From the NCBI GenBank assembly GCA_005880075.1, contig VBJT01000061.1, forward strand, positions 1 to 5,431: a stretch of 5,431 bases of DNA, in the 5' to 3' direction. A program made the position numbers and the translations under genes. Below the pieces are notes generated by a model. It was not told the DNA's origin, made no database searches, and was given only the letters and a program-made list of their open reading frames with translations. The number at the start of each line of letters is the position of its first letter. Position 1 is the stretch's first letter. This DNA is from Chloroflexota bacterium. Its GTDB lineage: Bacteria > Chloroflexota > Dehalococcoidia > SM23-28-2 > RBG-16-64-32. This document shows positions 1 through 4,835 of the stretch, one piece after another.

Positions 1-1361
1 TAAGAAACGTGGCTGGCGTAGTCTCGAATCTCCGACAATTGTGCGGCCGTCGTAGGTTCAGTCTTGAGTTGGTGGGACACCTTCTGCACCCCGTGAATAA
101 CCGTCGAGTGATCCCGTTGTCCCAGAAGAAACCCAATCTGCTTGAGACCCAACTGCCCGTCTTCCCGCAGGAGGTACATTGCGGTATGACGGGCTTCAGC
201 AACAGGCCTAGCGCGGCTCTTTCCTGCGAGTGCCTCGGTTGAAATAGCGAAGTAAGCGGAGACCGCGTGGAGGAGGTGGTTAGCATCCGGGGTAGAGGCG
301 CTGGCTGGAGGCAAGGCAGTCAACGCCTCTACGGCGTGGTCCAATGTCGCGGGCACATGGGTGAGGCGGGCGTGAGTCAGGACGCGGCTGAGTAGACCCT
401 CTAGCTCCCGGGTGTCGCCGGGCGCTCGTTCGGCTAGAAGGGCCGCGACGTCATCCGGGAGATCGAAGCCTTTATCTGCCGCTTTTACCTTGACGATGCC
501 CATGCGAGTCTCAGTGTCCGGCGGCTGAATGTCTGTCACCAGCCCCCATTGGAAGCGAGAACACAGGCGAGATTCCACGCCCAGTATGGAAGCAGGCGGC
601 TTATCAGCGGCAACCACGACCTGAGAACTATTGGAGTGGAGATCGTTAAAGGTAGAGGAAAATTCCTCCTGAGTCCGGCTCTTGCCCGCCAAGAACTGGA
701 TGTCGTCTACGAGCAGGAGTTGCGGTGACCGGTAGTGGCGGCGGAACTCCTCGGATCGACTGCCTGTTAGCGCTGTCACGAACTGGTTGGTAAACTGCTC
801 AGATGTCACATAAACGGCGGCCTTGTTGGACCGAGTCGCGTGGTGGGCGATCGCATGTAGGAGGTGGGTCTTCCCAAGCCCTGGTGGGCTGTGGATAAAA
901 ATCGGATTGTAGTCCATCCCGGGGTTGTCGGCGGCTTGGATGGCTGCAGCTACGGCCATCCGGTTGCTGTCTCCGACCACGAACCTTTTGAAGGTATATC
1001 GAGGGTTTAACCTCTGCTCGGGCACCGTGCTTGGGACTTCCACGGCCGGAGGAGTAGAGCCCATTTCAAGCGTTATTGCGGCCTCACCTTTACCGTTCGC
1101 GTGATCGTCGCCAACGATCTCGAAAGAGACTTCGGTTGGCCGCCCGAGGATGGCGGAAACCGTCTGGACGACGCGGCTGCGTAGTCGGGTGACGAGCCAT
1201 TCCCTTATAAGGGCCGTGGGGACGCCAACTACGAAATTGTCGGGCTCGACGCCGAGGCCCACAGTATGCCTAAGCCGGGTCTCATAGTTCGCTCGGGTGA
1301 CGTAAAGTTCAAGCTGTCCTAAGGCAGTGGTCCAGACACGCTGCGCAGTGCGTTCGGCCAT
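1..1361 (-). CDS. dnaA: Chromosomal replication initiator protein DnaA (3' end at window edge)
   Basis: This is the ATP-dependent initiator that binds DnaA boxes, opens oriC and loads the DnaB helicase; it usually also represses its own gene. The frame gives 453 codons plus two bases, TA, at the edge, so the next base could complete a TAA or TAG stop; 453 residues is a normal family length. Domain I is about 1-85, a short linker about 86-115, the AAA+ domain about 118-335, and the DNA-binding domain about 355-453. Visible motifs are Walker A at 158-165 (SPPGLGKT, K164, T165), Walker B at 215-220 (LLLVDD), a sensor-1 region around D253 (AADKPP), Box VII at 265-274 with candidate arginine finger R269, sensor 2 around R318 (TRELEG), and the DnaA signature near 405-421 (QIG...GQRDHSTV). 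Two departures from the usual pattern are S158 where the first P-loop glycine normally sits, and F411 where the signature usually has K or R. The ATG at 1361 is chosen for its strong Shine-Dalgarno and because domain I begins right after it. The domain I sequence suggests Chloroflexota. Confidence 0.97.
   Translation of the reverse strand, partial: MAERTAQRVWTTALGQLELYVTRANYETRLRHTVGLGVEPDNFVVGVPTALIREWLVTRLRSRVVQTVSAILGRPTEVSFEIVGDDHANGKGEAAITLEMGSTPPAVEVPSTVPEQRLNPRYTFKRFVVGDSNRMAVAAAIQAADNPGMDYNPIFIHSPPGLGKTHLLHAIAHHATRSNKAAVYVTSEQFTNQFVTALTGSRSEEFRRHYRSPQLLLVDDIQFLAGKSRTQEEFSSTFNDLHSNSSQVVVAADKPPASILGVESRLCSRFQWGLVTDIQPPDTETRMGIVKVKAADKGFDLPDDVAALLAERAPGDTRELEGLLSRVLTHARLTHVPATLDHAVEALTALPPASASTPDANHLLHAVSAYFAISTEALAGKSRARPVAEARHTAMYLLREDGQLGLKQIGFLLGQRDHSTVIHGVQKVSHQLKTEPTTAAQLSEIRDYASHVS
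292..332. repeat. 9-bp inverted repeat inside dnaA
   Basis: GTAGAGGCG at 292-300 is the exact reverse complement of CGCCTCTAC at 324-332, with 23 bases between. It falls in the dnaA codons for the junction between the AAA+ domain and the DNA-binding domain (around VEALTALPPASASTP), a stretch under relatively loose protein constraint. The GCCTCTA core recurs in the spacer upstream of dnaA at 1649 and 1800. Function is unknown. Confidence 0.5.
890..898 (-). promoter_or_regulatory. Perfect consensus DnaA box inside dnaA
   Basis: The minus strand reads TTATCCACA, the E. coli high-affinity DnaA box, over the dnaA codons for F155-I156-H157-S158 immediately before the P-loop. It is the only exact match I found in the window on either strand. 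A given 9-mer is expected by chance about 0.04 times in 5.4 kb on two strands. It may be a real DnaA-binding site used in autoregulation or titration, or a coincidence of coding sequence. Binding is not shown by sequence alone, and box preference varies between phyla. Confidence 0.4.
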
Positions 1362-1366
1362 CGGCA

Positions 1367-1375
1367 CCCTCCTTT
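1367..1375 (-). promoter_or_regulatory. dnaA ribosome binding site
   Basis: Read on the minus strand this is AAAGGAGGG, with the GGAGG core six bases before the ATG at 1361. It is a near-perfect match to the anti-Shine-Dalgarno sequence and fixes the dnaA start. I could not find a convincing -35/-10 pair further upstream. The best is TTGATC with TAGGAT in the 1400-1450 region, but its spacer of about 19 bases is too long to claim. Confidence 0.85.
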
Positions 1376-1648
1376 ACGTCAGGCCCCTTCGAGGGAGCGG
1401 GGAGCGGACGTGCGGAAATCCTACCAGCACGAAGCCTTGGCTGATCAACGATGTTATGTTCAGCGGGCATGCAATTTAGCAGGCAGGTAGGCGCTTTCCG
1501 TACTACGAAAGACGGCTGCCTGATTTTCCTTCGTCAGGGCGATTTCCAATTGCAATACGGATCCCATATGAATGGCCTTTCCGGGAGCACTTTTCGCATC
1601 AACGAGAGAGCACCCCCGCGACCCTTTCCTCATCCGTCAAATGAGGCT

Positions 1649-1662
1649 GCCTCTAAAGAGGC
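1649..1662. repeat. GCCTCT/AGAGGC dyad
   Basis: GCCTCT, AA, AGAGGC form a perfect palindrome, nested inside an outer pair CATCCG (1631-1636) and CGGATG (1662-1667). A further GAGGC at 1643-1647 could pair with GCCTC instead, so two alternative folds exist. The two-base loop means a real hairpin would open the last pair. It shares the GCCTCTA core with the copies at 1800 and inside dnaA. It could be a protein-binding site or simple chance. Confidence 0.4.
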
Positions 1663-1797
1663 GGATGTGGCAAGGCGCCCGCGCAACGAAATGTGGGCGA
1701 GGCCGTTACGACGATGACCAAGAATATGCGGCTCTCGGGCTCTCAAAATCCTCGCTCGTACTTCGGCTAATCACGCTTTGGCGAAGACGAACTAGTG

Positions 1798-1819
1798 ACG
1801 CCTCTAAGAGGGGAGGCGT
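1798..1819. repeat. 7-bp inverted repeat ACGCCTC/GAGGCGT
   Basis: ACGCCTC at 1798-1804 pairs perfectly with GAGGCGT at 1813-1819 around an eight-base loop. There is no T tract after it on either strand, so it does not look like an intrinsic terminator. It abuts the next dyad (1821-1843) and shares its GGCGTT half-site. Confidence 0.5.
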
Positions 1820-1820
1820 T

Positions 1821-1843
1821 GGCGTTGTAGTCGACTAAACGCC
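1821..1843. repeat. Long bulged dyad around TAGTCGACTA
   Basis: GGCGTT (1821-1826), a single G, the ten-base palindrome TAGTCGACTA (1828-1837) and AACGCC (1838-1843) form a nine-pair stem with one bulged base and a TCGA loop. With the preceding dyad, four GGCGTT/ACGCC half-sites, two of them in direct tandem (1815-1826), lie within 46 bases. No T tract follows, so an operator-like or cruciform-forming site is more likely than a terminator. The binding partner is unknown. Confidence 0.5.
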
Positions 1844-1930
1844 TTCGTCGCGATGATTCCCTCGAACGCGCTATCCGGGTGCCCACAAGGTGACAACTAA
1901 CGACTAAGATCCCCGGGGAATTATTGACAC

Positions 1931-2188
1931 GTGGGCGTTCAGTCAGTTGCCCCCGAGGCAGGCACTGCCGTCGCTACAGGCGCGGGAAGACCGGTCCTCA
2001 TCTACGTCGACAAGCTCGCTTCACCAATCACAGGGGCGTCACAGACGGTAAGCCAGGCCAGCCGCGAGTCTGAGCGAATTCTAGGGTACTGGAGCGCAGA
2101 CAGGCTTTCGGGCAGAAGTGCAGATCCGTGGAGTCACTGGGACGGGGCAGGTGTCCAGACCGTAAGGTGGCAGTTCGCAACAGGCTAG
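1931..2188 (+). CDS. Doubtful small hypothetical protein (85 aa)
   Basis: I do not recognise this frame. It begins at a GTG just after an in-frame TGA at 1925, with only a weak GGGGA 11 bases upstream, and ends at the TAG at 2186. The product would be soluble and would have a tryptophan-rich C-terminal half (W54, W67, W70, W80), with no signal peptide, membrane segment or known motif. In its favour, its stop overlaps the stop of the better-supported minus-strand gene in a shared CTAG, a common arrangement for tightly packed convergent genes, and its codons are not unlike those of the rest of the window. Against it are the poor ribosome site and lack of any family signature. A TTGACA lies just before it at 1924-1929 but is too close to serve as its promoter. 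Confidence 0.25.
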   Translation: MGVQSVAPEAGTAVATGAGRPVLIYVDKLASPITGASQTVSQASRESERILGYWSADRLSGRSADPWSHWDGAGVQTVRWQFATG

Positions 2189-2397
2189 GGGTTCAACGCG
2201 AGAGCAGCCTGTTCCATCACATAGGCGGAGTAGGTGACGTCCAGTCCTAGGCGTTTCGCGGCGGACACGAATATGCGGCGCCCCTGGACGCTAAGTAAGC
2301 CCCACCGCTGTAAGGCGGCCCGCTCGCGCTTGCTCATCGAGCGGACGACTCGGTCGAAATCCTCCTTCCAAGTGAGCCGCCACTTCGAAAGAACCAT
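2185..2397 (-). CDS. Small basic hypothetical protein (70 aa)
   Basis: Its function is unknown. The start is strongly supported: GGAGGTGA lies just upstream on the minus strand with the GGAGG core six bases before the ATG, about the best ribosome site in the window. The product is compact and basic (about 13 K/R against 6 D/E). Residues 22-35 (SKRERAALQRWGLL) and 44-67 look like two or three helices with a short strand at 37-44 between, a composition compatible with a small nucleic-acid-binding protein, although I can name no family and see no clear helix-turn-helix. It converges on the doubtful frame at 1931-2188 and shares a CTAG with it. Repeats of GCTATGG around its start suggest it could be autoregulated. 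It is transcribed in the same direction as dnaA, about 0.8 kb upstream of it. Confidence 0.6.
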   Translation of the reverse strand: MVLSKWRLTWKEDFDRVVRSMSKRERAALQRWGLLSVQGRRIFVSAAKRLGLDVTYSAYVMEQAALALNP

Positions 2398-2452
2398 AGC
2401 TCACCTCCCTGTGGGCGGCCGTTTGAGGCAAGCTATGGCAGATGGCTATGGC
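2394..2452. repeat. GCTATGG repeats around the start of the 70-aa gene
   Basis: CCATAGCT at 2394-2401 overlaps the start codon and is the exact inverse of AGCTATGG at 2431-2438. A direct copy, GCTATGGC, occurs at 2432-2439 and again at 2445-2452, 13 bases apart, or slightly over one helical turn. Three related half-sites flanking a start codon and its ribosome site look like an operator or a translational-control element. This is inference from position; no regulator is identified. Confidence 0.4.
2401..2408 (-). promoter_or_regulatory. Ribosome binding site of the 70-aa gene
   Basis: On the minus strand this reads GGAGGTGA, an exact eight-base match to the usual anti-Shine-Dalgarno complement, followed by GCT and the ATG at 2397. 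It is the main reason for accepting the small gene and its start. Confidence 0.75.
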
Positions 2453-2531
2453 CGGCGGCGAGCGGTCGCTCCGATAACGCTTTGATGTACTTCATGCACT
2501 GACGCTACGCCCCAATCAGTTGCGAATCAAA

Positions 2532-2545
2532 CCCGTAAAGACGGG
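2532..2545. repeat. Small hairpin CCCGT-AAAG-ACGGG
   Basis: CCCGT at 2532-2536 pairs perfectly with ACGGG at 2541-2545. On the minus strand the stem is followed by TTTGATT, so it could be a weak terminator for leftward transcription entering the 70-aa gene. The stem is short and the T tract is broken, so the call is tentative. Confidence 0.25.
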
Positions 2546-2654
2546 CCGCTGGGCACTGGGCGCAGCGTGGAGACGGGACAAAGGAAGTTACCCCGAGCGC
2601 TTGACCTCCCAAATGCTAACCTGATAAGGCGGCAATAACGGGCCTGGCATTTGG

Positions 2655-2683
2655 TTGACGACCTACGAGAATTGTTGATATGT
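2655..2683 (+). promoter_or_regulatory. Possible promoter for the structured RNA
   Basis: TTGACG at 2655-2660 is a 5/6 match to the -35 box. It is followed after 16 bases by GATATG, a weak 3/6 match to the -10 box. A start about seven bases downstream would place the RNA 5' end at about 2690, essentially at the first base of the first hairpin (2688). A rival pair lies upstream: TTGACC at 2601-2606, then 16 bases, then GATAAG (4/6). Either could serve; neither is strong. Confidence 0.25.
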
Positions 2684-2687
2684 GTCA

Positions 2688-2844
2688 GGCGAGCGCCGGG
2701 CCAACCGAAACGGGGCCATTCCTGCCCGTGTTGTGCTCGCCCTGAAGCGGGATTCGTTCGTACGACGCGGGCGCGGGGCTACGAGCTACCCCCTGGGGCT
2801 TCGTGGGCCGGCGAGCCCGCAACGCCTGGTAAGCCCTTTTTTTT
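2688..2844 (+). ncRNA. Candidate structured small RNA, about 155 nt
   Basis: I recognise no known RNA family here. The segment packs several stems in series. GGCGAGC (2688-2694) pairs with GCTCGCC (2735-2741). Inside it, CGGGC (2697-2701) can pair with GCCCG (2724-2728) and CCG (2705-2707) with CGG (2711-2713), while GGCC (2699-2702) with GGCC (2714-2717) is a competing alternative. A second hairpin uses GGGGCT (2775-2780) with AGC (2784-2786) and CCC (2789-2791), with a bulged TA. A terminator with eight T residues closes the segment. No supported plus-strand gene lies upstream within 500 bases, so the terminator most simply ends a short RNA made from a nearby promoter. I looked for hallmark motifs of tmRNA, RNase P RNA, SRP RNA, T-box and common riboswitches and found none. 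It could instead be a leader or attenuator for a gene further right, although the glycosyltransferase starts 470 bases later. The frame at 2651-2941 that crosses it lacks protein-like features. Confidence 0.35.
2796..2844 (+). terminator. Intrinsic terminator with T8 tract
   Basis: GGGCTT at 2796-2801 pairs perfectly with AAGCCC at 2831-2836, directly followed by eight T residues at 2837-2844. An inner stem, GTGGGC (2803-2808) with GCCCGC (2815-2820, one G-T pair), stabilises the enclosed arm. The stem-then-T layout works only on the plus strand. It is the clearest transcription-end signal in the window. Confidence 0.6.
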
Positions 2845-2988
2845 CCTGGCGGTGAATCCAGCACCACTCCTGGGCGAGGGGGCTTTGATGTCGGCGCGGG
2901 GTTTTCTTGTCGTAGGCTGTTCTCCATCGACCGAGGCATAGCAACGTACGCTTCTTAATCGTCCTGCGCGCACGGCGGCAATTCTGAC

Positions 2989-3008
2989 ACACTAACCGGC
3001 ATTAGTGT
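2989..3008. promoter_or_regulatory. Operator-like perfect dyad ACACTAA-N6-TTAGTGT
   Basis: ACACTAA (2989-2995) and TTAGTGT (3002-3008) are exact inverse copies separated by six bases. The 20-base size and AT-containing arms resemble binding sites of dimeric repressors. No T tract follows on either strand, so a terminator is unlikely. It lies about 305 bases upstream of the glycosyltransferase start. No promoter that it would overlap is obvious, and no regulator gene is visible. Confidence 0.35.
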
Positions 3009-3297
3009 TGCCCTCGCCGCGGCTGGCTGGATCTTTTGCGCTGTTCGGCAGTCGACCGGCTGCCCGCTCAGCTGGGACGATAAGACGAGCGCGCCGCAGT
3101 CAGTCTGCGCATTGTTGAGGCGTTACGGTGATGGCGTGGAGCAGGCCGGGCCCCGCGCGGCTCGAAGTGTGCGTGTAATCGAGGAGCCGTTCGGTGCGTC
3201 TTACCAAGCATACAAACCATACCCTCGATACTCGCGTTCGCGTCCCCTTAGCTGGTTGGGCGATTTGGCGTAGGGCCACAGGGAGCGTGAGCAGCGC

Positions 3298-3304
3298 GGA
3301 GGAG
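3298..3304 (+). promoter_or_regulatory. Ribosome binding site of the glycosyltransferase
   Basis: GGAGGAG lies ten bases before the ATG at 3315, slightly further than ideal. A GTG at 3318 would give a 13-base gap, and the family's first strand begins only at residue 9, so either start yields nearly the same protein. The ATG is preferred. Confidence 0.6.
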
Positions 3305-3314
3305 TTGGAACAGG

Positions 3315-4808
3315 ATGGTGATTCGGGAATCGGGCGGCCTCAAGGTGTTGATGGCAACCGCCTTCTATCCCAAGGGAGGTAGCGCTCAAGTTGTACGCTA
3401 TCTTGCCCGTGCGCTCACCGCGCGAGGCCATAACGTTTTGATTGTCGCGGGCTCGCTGAAGGGAGCGGATCCCACCTGCGATGCGGCGAAATTCTACGAT
3501 GGCTTGGCCTTGGTCGAGGTCGACTATACGAAAGCGGCAGGTGGCTTCGCGGCCGGCCTCAATCCGATGTCCGGCCGCTTCGATGTCCCCTACCACCCTA
3601 GCTATGAAGACAAGCCGGGCGCGCCCGATCGTGTCTTTTACCGAGTCAGCAGAACCGAGATGCGACACCTCATCGCGTGCTGGGGCGATGTGTTGTCCAA
3701 GACAACCAGGCAGTTCCAGCCTGACGTCGTCCATCTCCACCACTTGAACCACGTTCACCTGGCGGCAATCGGACTGGCCAGTATGCGGCGCCTCCCGAAA
3801 CTCGCCCACCTGCATGGCACCGAGCTGAAGATGCTGCAGGAGATGAAGCATCTGGCGGCCAGCGGTCACGGCGAGATCAGGCTTTGGGATGAGGCGCTGC
3901 GGAAGGCAGCTGCTGGCATGCAGCACTTCGTAGTGATAAGCCCGGACAACGTCGAGCGCTCCAAGCAGGTACTCGAGCTTGAGGCTGACAAGCTATCGTT
4001 CATACCCAACGGCGTCGACCTAGAACTATTCAGGCCCCGGGACTGGCCGCCGCGGCGAAAGATGTCACTACTGGAAGAACTTGTCGTGACGTCTCCCAGA
4101 GGTTCGGACGAAAGCGGCCTCGTCGGCAGCATTCAGTATGCTCGATCTCATCTCCAAACCTTCCTGGACAGTTCGGACGAATTCAAGCCGGTCCTCATGT
4201 TCGCGGGTCGCTTCTTGCGATTCAAGCGGCTACCGCTGCTACTAAGCTCCATTGCGCGCGCAAACCGTTTCTTTCGCGAGAAGGGACGCACAATCCCACC
4301 CTTCAATCTCCTGGTCTGTGGAGGCGTTCCCGGCGAATGGGAAGGGGAGCATCCGTACACGACAGCCAGACGCCTGGGGCTCACCAACGTGTTCTTCTGC
4401 GGCTGGCTTCCCCACCAGGAGCTGGCGGAGGTCTTCAACATAGCCGATGTGTTCGTCGCGCCTTCTGAGAACGAGCCGTTCGGCCTGGTCTTCTTGGAAG
4501 CGATGGCGAGTGGCGCTCCTGTAATCGCCAGCCGCAGCGGAGGGCCTCTGAGCTTCGTTGTCGCAGACGGCGACAAGGCAAACGGTTGGTTCTGTGAAGA
4601 GGACGACCCCGTGTCATTAACCCGCGTGATAATCGAGTCGGTATCAAATCAAGCGGAGAGGCGGCGGCGCGGCGGCAACGCTCGCGCAACTGTAGTCACC
4701 CGTTACGCATGGTCGCGGGTTGCCGAACGATTCGAGGACGTCTACCAGCGGATGACCCGCCGCTTAGTGCCTCCGCGCGTCCCGTCTTCAAGTAGAACCC
4801 CGCTCTAA
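3315..4808 (+). CDS. Family 4 glycosyltransferase (GT-B fold, retaining)
   Basis: Enzymes of this family move a sugar from a nucleotide-activated donor to a carbohydrate, lipid or small-molecule acceptor, keeping the anomeric configuration; they usually work in the cytoplasm or at the inner membrane face. The N-terminal Rossmann-like half starts with LKVLMATAFYPKGGSAQVV (residues 9-27, glycine-rich acceptor-side loop) and includes DVVHLHHLNHVHL (137-149) and HLHGTE (165-170). The link region has the family hallmark FIPNGVDLELFRP (229-241). The C-terminal donor-binding half has FAGRFLRFKRLPLL (296-309; R299 and K304 are the expected phosphate-binding pair), FFCGWLPHQELAEVFNIADVFVAP (360-383) and the E-x7-E motif E387-E395 (EPFGLVFLE), followed by MASGAPVIAS and GGP. 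All catalytic landmarks are present. About 50 residues separate NGVD from the R299 strand, a longer linker than is common. There is no signal peptide or membrane segment. No sugar-nucleotide or polysaccharide genes lie alongside, so donor and acceptor cannot be named; sucrose-phosphate-synthase-like, MshA-like and cell-wall or glycolipid roles are all possible. Confidence 0.93.
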   Translation: MVIRESGGLKVLMATAFYPKGGSAQVVRYLARALTARGHNVLIVAGSLKGADPTCDAAKFYDGLALVEVDYTKAAGGFAAGLNPMSGRFDVPYHPSYEDKPGAPDRVFYRVSRTEMRHLIACWGDVLSKTTRQFQPDVVHLHHLNHVHLAAIGLASMRRLPKLAHLHGTELKMLQEMKHLAASGHGEIRLWDEALRKAAAGMQHFVVISPDNVERSKQVLELEADKLSFIPNGVDLELFRPRDWPPRRKMSLLEELVVTSPRGSDESGLVGSIQYARSHLQTFLDSSDEFKPVLMFAGRFLRFKRLPLLLSSIARANRFFREKGRTIPPFNLLVCGGVPGEWEGEHPYTTARRLGLTNVFFCGWLPHQELAEVFNIADVFVAPSENEPFGLVFLEAMASGAPVIASRSGGPLSFVVADGDKANGWFCEEDDPVSLTRVIIESVSNQAERRRRGGNARATVVTRYAWSRVAERFEDVYQRMTRRLVPPRVPSSSRTPL

Positions 4809-4817
4809 GGCAACGCG

Positions 4818-4835
4818 CCTTGGCTGACAGCCAGG
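4818..4835 (+). repeat. Hairpin just after the glycosyltransferase
   Basis: CCTTGGCT and AGCCAGG, separated by GAC, form a seven-pair stem with one bulged T, starting ten bases after the stop codon. The following TCCTTTA is a poor T tract. It may help end transcription or protect the mRNA 3' end, but it is not a convincing intrinsic terminator. It also overlaps the start of the broken frame at 4820. Confidence 0.25.

Larger units (their letters stand above)
1362..1930. other. Spacer upstream of dnaA; possible control/origin region
   Basis: Apart from the dnaA ribosome site, this 569-base stretch holds no protein gene I can support. The reading frames in it (for example from 1451 and 1572, both plus) show no recognisable motif, lack a good ribosome site and overlap each other. 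What it does hold is a set of short dyads: a GCCTCT/AGAGGC hairpin at 1649-1662, a 7-bp stem at 1798-1819, a bulged stem at 1821-1843 and the palindrome TCCCCGGGGA at 1910-1919. Its place upstream of dnaA makes it a candidate for the dnaA promoter and for oriC elements. Against oriC, I find no 8/9 or 9/9 DnaA box and no strongly AT-rich unwinding stretch; the best matches, such as TGTGGCAAG near 1666 and GTGCCCACA near 1879, are only 6/9. Confidence 0.4.
2845..3314. other. Upstream region of the glycosyltransferase, no gene seen
   Basis: Between the terminator and the glycosyltransferase start I see no supported gene on either strand. A 241-codon minus-strand frame spanning 3201-3926 is mostly antisense to the glycosyltransferase and reads as a shadow. 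The stretch is GC-rich in its middle part (about 3040-3170). Besides the dyad at 2989-3008 and the ribosome site at 3298, nothing is assignable. No clear sigma-70 promoter was found, so the start of the glycosyltransferase transcript is unknown. Confidence 0.4.

Noticed and set aside
92..100. Near-consensus DnaA box (minus-strand TTATTCACG)
   Set aside because: It falls on the highly conserved V-I-H codons of the DnaA signature, so the match is explained by protein sequence.
1451..1838. Two overlapping plus-strand frames of 88 codons each
   Set aside because: They overlap in different frames, cover the dyads upstream of dnaA, and show neither motifs nor good ribosome sites.
1924..1960. TTGACA as the -35 of a promoter
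   Set aside because: No acceptable -10 hexamer lies 15-19 bases downstream, and the site is only a few bases before the GTG it would have to serve.
2837..2844. T8 run as a phase-variation tract
   Set aside because: It directly follows a perfect stem as expected for an intrinsic terminator, and no supported gene contains or follows it closely.
2651..2941. 96-codon plus-strand frame from a TTG
   Set aside because: It crosses the structured segment and the T8 terminator, has no ribosome site, and its product is low-complexity (Pro, Gly, Arg, Ala) without family features.
3226..3290. tRNA-like pieces (GTTCGCGTCC and TTAGCTGGTTGGG)
   Set aside because: The pieces are in the wrong order, and no acceptor stem, anticodon stem or T-arm pairing could be built.
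3201..3926. 241-codon minus-strand reading frame
   Set aside because: It lies mostly antisense to the well-supported glycosyltransferase, has no recognisable motif, and reads as a complementary-strand shadow of a GC-rich gene.
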